Below, one piece after another: positions 31,375 through 39,980 of a stretch of DNA of 64,000 bases (positions are counted from its first letter, which is position 1; every line of letters starts with the position of its first letter). Source of the stretch: SLSG01 sp964477035 (GTDB taxonomy: Bacteria > Bacteroidota > Bacteroidia > Bacteroidales > UBA7960); assembly GCA_964477035.1 (NCBI GenBank), contig CAYZCW010000001.1:444480-508479 (forward strand), in the 5' to 3' direction. The translations under genes and the position numbers were made by a program. A model generated the notes under the pieces. That model was not told the origin of the DNA. It made no database searches and saw only the letters and a list, made by a program, of their open reading frames with translations.

Positions 31375-34008
31375 ATGCCTGATCAACAGATCGAATTTAC
31401 ACTCAATGGGGAAAGCCTTCAATGGAAGGGAGCGCAAGACCAAACCCTCCTTGATTTTCTGAGGCTGGAGCGGTGCATCACATCGCCCAAGGACGGTTGC
31501 TCCGGGGAGGGAAGCTGCGGTGCCTGTACGGTGGAAATCGATGGGCGCCCCGGGCTGGCCTGCAGGACACCCATGAACAGCCTGCAGGGGAAAGCGGTCA
31601 TCACCATGGAAGGACTCCCGCCCGGATTCAGGGACCTGATCGGACGCCTGTTTGCGGAAAAAGGGGCCGTTCAGTGTGGTTTTTGCTCCCCCGGCTTCAT
31701 CATGAGGACCAGGAACCTGTTTATGGGCCCTTCCCGGCCTTCCCGTCAGGAAATCATACGCGCCATCAGGCCCAATCTTTGCCGTTGCACCGGCTATGTC
31801 AAGATCGTGGACGCCATTGAAGCCGCCCTGGAGGCCGGTGCTGTGGCACAGACAGGTCCGGACGCATCCGGGTCCGGGAGCCCCGTGGCCGTCGCCGGGG
31901 CGGGTATCGGCCAGCCTTATCCCAAATACCAGGCAGTGGAAACCGCCCTGGGCATCCGTCCCTTCGTGGATGACATGCGGGTGGAGGGCATGCTTTACGG
32001 GGCCCTGCGTTTCAGCGACCATCCCAGGGCCCGGGTGAAGGGCATCGACCGCCGCCGGGCGGAAGCCCTGCCTGGAGTCATCCGGGTGGTGGTGGCGGAA
32101 GACATCCCGGGGAAACAGGTGAACGGACTGATATTCGAGGACTGGCCGCTCATGATCGGTGCCGGGCAGGTTACAAACTGTGTGGGGGATGTGATCGCCG
32201 GGGTGGTGGCCGTGGATGAACGTACGGCCAGGAAAGCTGCGGCAATGATCGATATTGCTTACGAAGTGATGGAACCCGTGACCGACCTGCATGCCGCAGC
32301 CGGAGCAGAAAGTGCCCGGGTGCACGGGGGAAGGTCCAATGTCCTGGAAAACTGCAGTATCCGCTTCGGGGAGGTGGACCGTGCTTTTCAGGAGGCGGCC
32401 CATGTGGCGGCTGGTATATTTGAAACACAGCGCATCGAACATGCCTTCCTGGAAACGGAGGCAGCCCTTGCCTTGCCGCAGGGCCAGGGTGTCAAACTTT
32501 ACAGCCAGGGACAAGGGGTTTATGTCGACCGGCGTCTGGTGGCGGCCATCCTGGCACTTCCCGAGGAGCAGGTGCAGGTGGTCCAGGTCGCCAACGGGGG
32601 AGGCTTCGGCGGCAAGGAGGACCTCAGCGTGCAGGGGCATGCCTGCCTCTTTGCCTGGCTGCTCAAGCGCCCGGTCAAGGTAAAGCTCAACCGTGAAGAG
32701 TCCATACGCATGCATCCCAAGAGGCATCCGGTCTGGATGGACATGAGCCTGGCCGTGGATGAAAAGGGCCGGTTCACTGCCCTGCGGCTGAAGGCCCTTG
32801 GTGACACGGGCGCCTATGCCAGCGTGGGCACCAAGGTGATGGAGCGCGTGGTGGGCCATGCTACGGGTGGGTATAGCGTTCCGGCTGTCGACATACAGGC
32901 CCTCACCGTGTATACCAACAATATTCCCAGCGGGGCCATGCGGGGTTTCGGGGTGCCGCAGGTGGTCTTTGCCCTGGAAAGCTGTATCGACGAGGTTTGC
33001 CGTAAAGGGGGGTTCGATCGCTGGCAGATACGCTTCGACAATGCCCTGGAGGATGGATCCACCACCGCCACGGGGCAGGTGTTGCGGGGCGTGGGACTGA
33101 AACAGACACTCCTGGCGGTAAAGGATGCTTTTTACGCGGCTCCCTATGCGGGCATCGCCTGCGGGTTGAAAAATACCGGGGTGGGCAACGGGATGACCGA
33201 CGACAGCGAAGTCATCATCCAGGTGGCAGCGGCCGACCGGGTGGTCATCCATCACGGTTGGACAGAGATGGGCCAGGGGGTCCATACCATGGCCATTCAG
33301 ACGCTGCACCAGGAAACCGGCATCCCGCCCGCCTGCATGCAGGTGGTGGTCGACACGGCGGCCGGCATCCCCACCGGCATGACCACCTCCTCCCGGGCCA
33401 CCGCCCTGGTGGGCAATGCCATCATCGATGCGGCCGTCCGCCTGCGTGCAGACCTGGAAGCTGCGGGACGGAATACCCTGCAGGCCGGGGAGGCACCGGC
33501 CCTGGCCGCTCTGGTGGGCCGTCGTTACAAGGGAAAGTATGTCTGCGACTGGACCACCAGGCCCGGGGCTGAAACAAGCGATCCCCGGGTTCATTTCGCC
33601 TATGGCTACGCCACCCAGGTGGTCGCCCTCGACCAGGAGGGCCGCATTTCCCGGGTCATCGCCGCCCATGATGCCGGCAGGATCATGAACCGCATGTTGT
33701 TCGAAGGACAGATCGAAGGGGCTGTGCATATGGGCCTGGGATACGCGCTGTCGGAAGACCTGCCCCTCGAGGGAGGACATCCGGTGCATAAGCGCCTGAA
33801 GGACCTGGGCATCCTGCGTTCGACCGATATGCCGCCGGTGGAGGTGATCGGTGTCGAGGAGAAAGACCCGGTCGGGCCTTATGGGGCCAAGGGCATCGGG
33901 GAGATCGGCATGGTCCCCACCGCGGCCGCGGTAGCCAACGCCCTCTGCGCATACGACGGCATACGCCGCACCCGCCTCCCCCTCGGAAATACAACCAACA
34001 ACCAATAA
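31375..34008 (+). CDS. xdhD: XdhD-like (selenium-dependent type) molybdenum hydroxylase
   Basis: 877 residues from ATG 31375. A fused form: N-terminal [2Fe-2S] domains (Cys42, 47, 50, 62; Cys101, 104, 136, 138) joined directly to the molybdopterin domain, without FAD, as in E. coli XdhD and the Se-dependent xanthine dehydrogenase subfamily. Purine-binding/catalytic residues kept: Glu415 in GGFGGKED, Arg523 in AMRGFG, Glu843 in GIGEIG; EMGQGVHTMA contacts the cofactor. No in-frame UGA for selenocysteine; in this subfamily selenium is a labile ligand. The FAD partner YgfM is absent. The C-terminal TTNNQ is coded by the first units of a heptamer repeat, and the stop lies inside it. Confidence 0.92.
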   Translation: MPDQQIEFTLNGESLQWKGAQDQTLLDFLRLERCITSPKDGCSGEGSCGACTVEIDGRPGLACRTPMNSLQGKAVITMEGLPPGFRDLIGRLFAEKGAVQCGFCSPGFIMRTRNLFMGPSRPSRQEIIRAIRPNLCRCTGYVKIVDAIEAALEAGAVAQTGPDASGSGSPVAVAGAGIGQPYPKYQAVETALGIRPFVDDMRVEGMLYGALRFSDHPRARVKGIDRRRAEALPGVIRVVVAEDIPGKQVNGLIFEDWPLMIGAGQVTNCVGDVIAGVVAVDERTARKAAAMIDIAYEVMEPVTDLHAAAGAESARVHGGRSNVLENCSIRFGEVDRAFQEAAHVAAGIFETQRIEHAFLETEAALALPQGQGVKLYSQGQGVYVDRRLVAAILALPEEQVQVVQVANGGGFGGKEDLSVQGHACLFAWLLKRPVKVKLNREESIRMHPKRHPVWMDMSLAVDEKGRFTALRLKALGDTGAYASVGTKVMERVVGHATGGYSVPAVDIQALTVYTNNIPSGAMRGFGVPQVVFALESCIDEVCRKGGFDRWQIRFDNALEDGSTTATGQVLRGVGLKQTLLAVKDAFYAAPYAGIACGLKNTGVGNGMTDDSEVIIQVAAADRVVIHHGWTEMGQGVHTMAIQTLHQETGIPPACMQVVVDTAAGIPTGMTTSSRATALVGNAIIDAAVRLRADLEAAGRNTLQAGEAPALAALVGRRYKGKYVCDWTTRPGAETSDPRVHFAYGYATQVVALDQEGRISRVIAAHDAGRIMNRMLFEGQIEGAVHMGLGYALSEDLPLEGGHPVHKRLKDLGILRSTDMPPVEVIGVEEKDPVGPYGAKGIGEIGMVPTAAAVANALCAYDGIRRTRLPLGNTTNNQ

Positions 34009-34035
34009 CCAACAACCAAAGACCAACAACCAACC
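33994..34035 (+). repeat. Six tandem 7-base units (ACCAANN) spanning the xdhD stop
   Basis: ACCAACA, ACCAATA, ACCAACA, ACCAAAG, ACCAACA, ACCAACC, contiguous, ending four bases before the ssnA ATG; the xdhD TAA falls in units 2-3. A related array of four GCCANNN units occurs at 55193-55220. No pairing partner nearby, so not a simple hairpin. Confidence 0.85.
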
Positions 34036-34038
34036 CCC

Positions 34039-35319
34039 ATGTCCGTCCTCCTGAAGAATGCGACCTATGTTGACTGGCAGTCCCTGGATTTTTCACAGCT
34101 TGATGTGTTTGTCCGGGAAGATGCCGAAGACCCCATCCGGTTGATCCCCCCGGGTACTTCGGGAGAGCTGCCTCCGGCCGATACGGTGATCGACTGCCGC
34201 AGCAGGATTGTGACCCGTGCCTTTGCCGTGGGGCACCACCATGTGTATTCCGCCCTGGCCCGGGGCATGCCCGCCCCGGCAAAAAAACCGGCCAATTTTC
34301 CCGAGATACTTCAATATGTCTGGTGGTCGCTCGACAAATGCCTGGATGAGGAATCCATCTATTACAGCGCCATGGTCACCGCCATGGCTGCCGCCAGGGC
34401 GGGTTCGACCTTCGTGATCGACCATCATGCCTCCCCGAACTGGATCAGGGGCTCCCTGGATATGATTGCCGGGGCCTTCAGACAGGTCGGTCTGGGACAT
34501 TTGCTGTGCTACGAGGTCACGGACAGGGACGGGAGCGGGAGAGCCCGGGAGGGCCTGGCGGAGACCGAACGCTACCTGACCCATAACCCCGGCCTGGTGG
34601 GGCTGCATGCCTCCTTCACCGTGGGCCCGGAAACGCTGGAGCGGGCTGTGGCCCTGATGAAGCAATTTGCTACCGGGCTCCATGTGCATGTGGCGGAAGA
34701 CGTGCATGATCAGGACCATTGCCTGCGCACCTATGGGATGCGGGTGGTGGAGCGGCTGCAACGGGCCGGCGCCCTCGACTCCCCGGCCACCATCCTGGTG
34801 CACGCCCTGCATCTCAACGACCGGGAACGGGAGGTTGTCGGGCAGGCACCCTGTTGGGTGGCCCAGAACATGGAAAGCAACCTGAAGAACAAGGTGGGTT
34901 ATTTCAACGGGCAAGGCCTGGGCAGGCGCATCATGCTCGGCACGGACGGCATGCACAGCGATATGCTGCAGAGCCTCAGGACGGCATTTTTCGTCGGACA
35001 GGGCTTTGAGGCGATCGATCCTTCCGTGGCCTATGGGCGGCTGCGCAATGTCCACCGATACCTCGACCTGAACGGGTTTGAAGGGACCGGCCGGGGCGAC
35101 CTGGTGGTTCTGGATTATGACCATCCGACGGAAATCCACAAGGACAACTTTCTGGGGCACCTGCTTTTTGGGATCAACAGCAGCCATGTGCGTGACGTGA
35201 TCGCTTCCGGCCGCTGCATCGTGCGGGACAGGCAGCTGCAGACGGTGGACCAGGAGGAAGTGCTTCGCAAAGCCCGTGAGGCTGCCAGCCGGCTGTGGCA
35301 GCGGATGCAAAGGATCTGA
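34039..35319 (+). CDS. ssnA: SsnA-like amidohydrolase
   Basis: 426 residues of the metal-dependent amidohydrolase fold. The first metal site is unusual: AVGHHHVYSALARGMP instead of the common G-x-HTH. The other sites are HVHVAEDVHDQDHC, the VHALHLND histidine and TDGMHSD. The ALARGMP and NFPEILQYVWWSLDK segments are typical of SsnA. E. coli SsnA belongs to the YgfK/XdhD cluster and to the atrazine-chlorohydrolase/guanine-deaminase type of hydrolases; in the anaerobic urate route it is expected to open the purine-derived ring. Separated from xdhD by the heptamer repeat and probably cotranscribed. Confidence 0.9.
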   Translation: MSVLLKNATYVDWQSLDFSQLDVFVREDAEDPIRLIPPGTSGELPPADTVIDCRSRIVTRAFAVGHHHVYSALARGMPAPAKKPANFPEILQYVWWSLDKCLDEESIYYSAMVTAMAAARAGSTFVIDHHASPNWIRGSLDMIAGAFRQVGLGHLLCYEVTDRDGSGRAREGLAETERYLTHNPGLVGLHASFTVGPETLERAVALMKQFATGLHVHVAEDVHDQDHCLRTYGMRVVERLQRAGALDSPATILVHALHLNDREREVVGQAPCWVAQNMESNLKNKVGYFNGQGLGRRIMLGTDGMHSDMLQSLRTAFFVGQGFEAIDPSVAYGRLRNVHRYLDLNGFEGTGRGDLVVLDYDHPTEIHKDNFLGHLLFGINSSHVRDVIASGRCIVRDRQLQTVDQEEVLRKAREAASRLWQRMQRI

Positions 35320-35447
35320 GCCCGGGAGTCCAAAGGGAATGCCTGACCGGGTTGCCGCCCACGGTCCATTGTCGATTTTCCCGTAAATTATTCAGGCGGC
35401 TTTTGGCTTTTTTCTGTAGCTTAGCAGGATAAAAACGCAGATTCAAC

Positions 35448-37052
35448 GTGGATAAGATACGATCCCATCTCCGGCACGACCAGGAGTATCATGAGAACCG
35501 GAAGCTCAACCTGAAGGCCCTGCAGGATCACCGCGACATCATGGAGGGGGTGATGATGGGCGGCCCGTCCCAGGCTGTGGAAAAGCACCGGCTGCGCAAC
35601 AAACTCCTGGCAAGGGAACGGATCGACCTGCTGCTCGACCCCAACACGCCTTTTCTTGAACTGTCTCCCCTGGCTGCCATCGGACAGTATGGCGATGGTT
35701 TTCCTTCGGCCGGCATCATCACCGGGGTGGGCCTGATACACGGTCAAGAAGTGATGGTGATCGCCAACGATGCCACCGTAAAAGGGGGCACATACGTCAG
35801 GGAAACCATCCGCAAGCACATCCGTGCCCAGGAGATCGCCATGCAGAACAAGCTTCCCTGCGTTTACATGGTGGATTCCGGCGGGGTGTTCCTGCCGCAG
35901 CAGGCAGAAGTGTTTCCCGACAGGGACGACTTTGGCCGGATCTTTTTCAACCAGGCGCGCCTGTCGGCGGATGGCATCCCGCAGATATCCATCGTCATGG
36001 GCAGCTGCACGGCCGGGGGGGCCTATATCCCCGCCATGAGCGACGAGACCATCATCGTCAGGAACCAGGGAACCATATTCATCGGGGGGCCACCCCTGGT
36101 CAAGGCGGCCACGGGAGAGGAGGTCACCCCGGAAGAATTGGGCGGGGCGGAGGTCCACACAACCCGGTCGGGCGTGGCCGACCATTTTGCCGAAAACGAC
36201 CAGCATGCCATCGCCATCTGCCGCAACCTGTTTGAAACCTTGCAGCCGGGAGAGAAGCAAGTGCTGAATAGGGCGCTGGCCGAGGAGCCTGCCTATGACC
36301 CGGAGGAGCTGCCGGGAATCCTGCAGGCCAACCCCAAAAGGCAGACCGATCCGTACGAATTGATTGCCAGGGTCGTGGACGGCAGCAGGTTTCAGGAGTT
36401 CAAGGCCCGCTATGCCACGACCCTGGTCACCGGCTTTGCGCGTGTGATGGGATTTCCGGTCGGGATCATTGCCAACAACGGGGTGCTGTTCGCAGAGTCC
36501 TCCCTCAAGGGCACCCACTTCATCGAGTTGTGCAGTTTCCGGAGAATCCCCCTGGTGTTTCTTCAGAACATCACAGGGTTCATGGTCGGGAAAACCTATG
36601 AGAATGCAGGCATCGCCCGGGACGGGTCCAAACTCGTCCATGCCGTGGCCAACGCGAACGTGCCCAAGATCACCATCATCACCGGCGGGTCATACGGGGC
36701 AGGGAACTACGCCATGGCAGGAAGGGCCTTTGACCCCAATTTCCTGTTCATGTACCCCACTTCGCGAATTTCCGTGATGGGTGGTTTGCAGGCCGCCAAC
36801 GTCCTGGCCCAGGTTAAGATCGACCAACTAAAGGCGCAGGGCCGTGAAGCCGATCCCGCGGAGATCGAAAAGATGAAAGAAGAGATCATGTCGAAATACG
36901 AGGAGGAGGGATCCGCTTACTACAGCACCTCCCGTCTGTGGGACGACGGCATCATCGAGCCGTCCCAGACCCGGCACGTGATTGCCATGGCCGTTTCCAT
37001 TTCGCTCAACCGCCGGTTTGAAGAGCCGCGCAGCGGGGTGTACCGCATGTAG
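35448..37052 (+). CDS. mccB: Methylcrotonyl-CoA carboxylase, carboxyltransferase (beta) subunit
   Basis: 534 residues with GTG start at 35448. Both carboxyltransferase halves are present. The stretches ANDATVKGGTYVRETI, MVDSGGVFLPQQAEVFPDR, GSCTAGGAYIPAMSDE and GPPLVKAATGEEV match the MCC beta type (human MCCB has the same blocks) and not the propionyl-CoA type. It transfers the carboxyl from biotin to 3-methylcrotonyl-CoA, giving 3-methylglutaconyl-CoA. First gene of a nine-gene plus-strand series running to mevalonate kinase; it begins 128 bases after ssnA, with no convincing promoter seen in the gap. Confidence 0.95.
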   Translation: MDKIRSHLRHDQEYHENRKLNLKALQDHRDIMEGVMMGGPSQAVEKHRLRNKLLARERIDLLLDPNTPFLELSPLAAIGQYGDGFPSAGIITGVGLIHGQEVMVIANDATVKGGTYVRETIRKHIRAQEIAMQNKLPCVYMVDSGGVFLPQQAEVFPDRDDFGRIFFNQARLSADGIPQISIVMGSCTAGGAYIPAMSDETIIVRNQGTIFIGGPPLVKAATGEEVTPEELGGAEVHTTRSGVADHFAENDQHAIAICRNLFETLQPGEKQVLNRALAEEPAYDPEELPGILQANPKRQTDPYELIARVVDGSRFQEFKARYATTLVTGFARVMGFPVGIIANNGVLFAESSLKGTHFIELCSFRRIPLVFLQNITGFMVGKTYENAGIARDGSKLVHAVANANVPKITIITGGSYGAGNYAMAGRAFDPNFLFMYPTSRISVMGGLQAANVLAQVKIDQLKAQGREADPAEIEKMKEEIMSKYEEEGSAYYSTSRLWDDGIIEPSQTRHVIAMAVSISLNRRFEEPRSGVYRM

Positions 37053-37082
37053 GGGCCCGGACACGAACATGGGTGAATTAAA

Positions 37083-37877
37083 ATGATTGACTATCAAACC
37101 ATACGCCTGGACTACCGCGGCCACCTGGCTGTTCTCTGGCTTGCCCGTGAAAAAAGCCGCAACGCCATTGATGGGCAGATGGCCCGGGAGCTGGTGCGCT
37201 GCCTGGACGGACTGGCCGCGGACAAGCATATCCGGGTGGTGTTGCTGCGTGGGCAGGGGAAGGTGTTTTGTGCGGGAGGAGACCTGAACTGGATGCGGAT
37301 GCCGGAGGATCCGCAAACGGGGAAGCAGCCTGCGGCCTGCCTCTCGGAATTGTTCCACAAGGTGTACGCTTTCCCCAAGCCGCTGGTGTGCTATGTGCAC
37401 GGGCATGCCATGGGAGGGGCCCTGGGACTGTTGGCAGGGTCGGATTTTGTGGTGGCCGAAGCCTCTGCCGTTTTTTCTTTTTCGGAGGTGAAGCTGGGGC
37501 TAGCCCCGGCGACGATCTCTCCTTTTGTGGTCCGGCGCATCGGCGAGTTTGCCGCCCGCCGGTTGATGCTCGCGGGGAACCGCATCGGAGCGGAGGAGGC
37601 CATGCGCCATGGCCTGGCCGACCGGGTGGCCGGACAGCCGGGAGAAGACCATGAAACCGTGCTGGAGGAGCTTGTCCGGGGCCTGGCCGGCAACGCGCCC
37701 CGGGCCATGATGGCCTGCAAGGAGCTGATTAAAAAGGTGGCCGCTGAGCCCTTGTCGGAGGCCTTGTTCCACTATACGGCCGACCTTCTTGACACCCTCA
37801 GCAGGGGACCGGAAGCAAAGGAAGGCATGGAGGCCTTTCTGCAGAAACGAAGCCCCCGGTGGTCCGAACTGAGTTAA
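37083..37877 (+). CDS. liuC: Methylglutaconyl-CoA hydratase (LiuC-like enoyl-CoA hydratase)
   Basis: 264 residues, crotonase fold. VFCAGGDLNWMR and HGHAMGGALGLLAGSDFV form the CoA-binding and oxyanion regions; FSFSEVKLGLAPATISPFVV carries the one catalytic Glu and is the block characteristic of LiuC. The second classical Glu (in GGGCEL of ordinary crotonases) is a Gly here, as in Pseudomonas LiuC. It hydrates 3-methylglutaconyl-CoA to HMG-CoA. Lies between the two carboxylase subunit genes, as in leucine (liu) operons; 10 bases before mccA. Confidence 0.9.
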   Translation: MIDYQTIRLDYRGHLAVLWLAREKSRNAIDGQMARELVRCLDGLAADKHIRVVLLRGQGKVFCAGGDLNWMRMPEDPQTGKQPAACLSELFHKVYAFPKPLVCYVHGHAMGGALGLLAGSDFVVAEASAVFSFSEVKLGLAPATISPFVVRRIGEFAARRLMLAGNRIGAEEAMRHGLADRVAGQPGEDHETVLEELVRGLAGNAPRAMMACKELIKKVAAEPLSEALFHYTADLLDTLSRGPEAKEGMEAFLQKRSPRWSELS

Positions 37878-37887
37878 AGAACCGATT

Positions 37888-39873
37888 ATGCCTGATACAA
37901 TCAAAAAAGTGCTGGTTGCCAATCGCGGAGAGATTGCCCTGCGCATTTTCCGCACACTCCGGTCCATGGAAATCTCCTGCGTGGCGATCTATGCCGAGGC
38001 CGATGCACGGGCGGTTCATGCCCGCGGGGCCGACCAGGGCCTGAAGCTGCAGGGGAAGGGGCTGTCCGAAACCTACCTGAACGGGGAGCAGGTGATTGCC
38101 CTGGCCCTTCAGGCGGGTGCGGATGCCATCCATCCTGGCTATGGGTTCTTGTCTGAATCGGAAGGGTTCGCGCGGGCCGTAAAGGATGCCGGGCTGGTCT
38201 TTATCGGCCCCGGAGAGGAGGCCATCCGGCTCATGGGCAATAAGGCGGGGGCCCGCCGGCTGGCAGCCGGGATCGGCATCCCCACCATCGAAGGGGCAAC
38301 CGGTGCCGCCGCCGGGCTTATCAAGGAGGCCGGCAGGATCGGGTTTCCCCTGCTGGTGAAGGCTGCAGGGGGTGGAGGGGGCAAGGGTATGCGCATCGTC
38401 CGCTCGGCAGATGAACTGGAAGAGGCCCTGGAAAGCACGCAGAGGGAAGCAAGGAATTATTTCGGGAACGGCGAAGTCTATATCGAAAAATACCTGGATG
38501 ATCCGCGCCATATCGAGGTGCAGGTGCTCGGAGACCAATCGGGGAACGTGATCTCCTTGTTTGAGAGGGAGTGCTCCGTGCAGAGGCGTTACCAGAAGAT
38601 CATCGAGGAAGCCCCCAGTCCCGGCATCAGCGCCACCCTGCGCAGGCAAATTACTGAGGCGGCGCGCGCCATTGCCCGGCACATAGGGTACAGCAGTGCG
38701 GGGACCGTCGAATTCCTGGTCAAGGGAAAGTCGTTTTATTTCCTGGAAATGAACACCCGCATCCAGGTGGAACATCCCGTAACGGAGATGATCACCGGGG
38801 TGGATCTGGTCCGGGAGCAGCTGCTGGTTGCCATGGGCAGGGACTTGTCATACAAACAGGAAGATGTGTCGGCCCGGGGCCATGCCATCGAGGCCCGGGT
38901 GTATGCCGAGGATCCGGTCAGGAATTTCCAGCCCTCTCCGGGGAAGGTGCTGTTCTACAGGGAGCCGGGACTTCCGGGCCTGCGCATCGATGCAGCCATG
39001 GAGACGGGCTGTGTGGTGGGCACCGATTATGACCCGATGATCAGCAAGGTGATCAGTCATGCGGCCGACCGGAAACAGGCCATCGACTTGCTGTGTCGTG
39101 GCCTGGAACGCTATGCCATACACGGCATCAGGACCAACCTCGCCTTCCTGGTTGAGCTGCTTCGTTCAGAGCCCTTCATGAAGGGAGAAACGAATACCGG
39201 GCTGGTGGGCCGGCTGATCGGGACCGGCCTGGGGCACGAGCCTCCGACAGAGGAGAACGACGAGTTGCTGGTGGCAGCGTTTCTGTTCGCCTCCAGGGAA
39301 AATGGACCCGGAAATGCCGGCTTGTGGAAACAGCTGGGCTATTGGAGGCTGATGATGTCGCCGGAGGTGCTCATCAGCGACAGGCTGGTCAAGCGGAAAC
39401 TGGTGTTTGACAACCCTTCCTGTTTCCGCATGGAACTGGCCGGCAAGCAGGAGGTTTACAGGCTCATCAAGAAAGAATCCCACGAGATGACCCTTGAAGC
39501 CGCCGGCATGACGCACCGCTTGCTTTACACCCAGGCTCCGGACGATTCGGTATGGATTCAAAATGGGGCCAATACCTTCAGGATGCGCTACGCCCAGCGT
39601 ATCTCAGACAGGGAGCTGATCGGGCTGGGCCACCATCCGGTGTCGAAAGAGGACAGCATGGTGAGGGCCCCGATGCATGGTAAGGTCATCAAGATCACCG
39701 TCCGGGAGTCGGACTTGGTCAACAAGGGAGACACCCTGCTGATTCTGGAGTCCATGAAGATGGAAAACCGCATCGTGGCCACCACCAAGGGCAAGGTGGG
39801 CAGTATACGGGTGGCCGAAGGAGAAGTCGTGGCCGACAACACCCCCCTGGTGGTGCTGTCCGTTGACTTTTAA
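37888..39873 (+). CDS. mccA: Methylcrotonyl-CoA carboxylase, biotin-carboxylase/biotin carrier (alpha) subunit
   Basis: 661 residues, the MccA length. N-terminal biotin carboxylase (KKVLVANRGEIALRIFRTLR; ATP-grasp loop KAAGGGGGKGMR; EMNTRIQVEHPVTE), a linker domain and a C-terminal biotinyl domain with ESMKMENRI, Lys624 being the biotinylated residue. It uses ATP and bicarbonate to load biotin for MccB. Propionyl-CoA carboxylase alpha subunits look alike, but the MccB and LiuC neighbours decide for methylcrotonyl-CoA. Confidence 0.93.
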   Translation: MPDTIKKVLVANRGEIALRIFRTLRSMEISCVAIYAEADARAVHARGADQGLKLQGKGLSETYLNGEQVIALALQAGADAIHPGYGFLSESEGFARAVKDAGLVFIGPGEEAIRLMGNKAGARRLAAGIGIPTIEGATGAAAGLIKEAGRIGFPLLVKAAGGGGGKGMRIVRSADELEEALESTQREARNYFGNGEVYIEKYLDDPRHIEVQVLGDQSGNVISLFERECSVQRRYQKIIEEAPSPGISATLRRQITEAARAIARHIGYSSAGTVEFLVKGKSFYFLEMNTRIQVEHPVTEMITGVDLVREQLLVAMGRDLSYKQEDVSARGHAIEARVYAEDPVRNFQPSPGKVLFYREPGLPGLRIDAAMETGCVVGTDYDPMISKVISHAADRKQAIDLLCRGLERYAIHGIRTNLAFLVELLRSEPFMKGETNTGLVGRLIGTGLGHEPPTEENDELLVAAFLFASRENGPGNAGLWKQLGYWRLMMSPEVLISDRLVKRKLVFDNPSCFRMELAGKQEVYRLIKKESHEMTLEAAGMTHRLLYTQAPDDSVWIQNGANTFRMRYAQRISDRELIGLGHHPVSKEDSMVRAPMHGKVIKITVRESDLVNKGDTLLILESMKMENRIVATTKGKVGSIRVAEGEVVADNTPLVVLSVDF

Positions 39874-39980
39874 CAGGCCCTGGCACCTGTTTAGTCATTT
39901 TTTTTTAACAATGAACAAAACCTTATGCTCCGTGAATTGTTAGCATACCAGTTAACCATATATCATTTCAACCCCATACA

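Noticed and set aside
31375..34008. Selenocysteine in the XdhD-like protein
   Set aside because: No in-frame UGA is found within the gene; in this subfamily selenium is held as a labile ligand, so none is needed.
31273..34029. 918-codon open frame on the minus strand antisense to xdhD
   Set aside because: The plus strand encodes a complete molybdenum hydroxylase with all motifs; the antisense frame gives low-complexity His/Pro/Gly-rich sequence, a common artefact in GC-rich codon-biased genes.
35448..39873. Propionyl-CoA or acetyl-CoA carboxylase
   Set aside because: MccB sequence blocks (ANDATVKGG, FLPQQAEVFPDR) and the LiuC gene between the subunits match the methylcrotonyl-CoA type.
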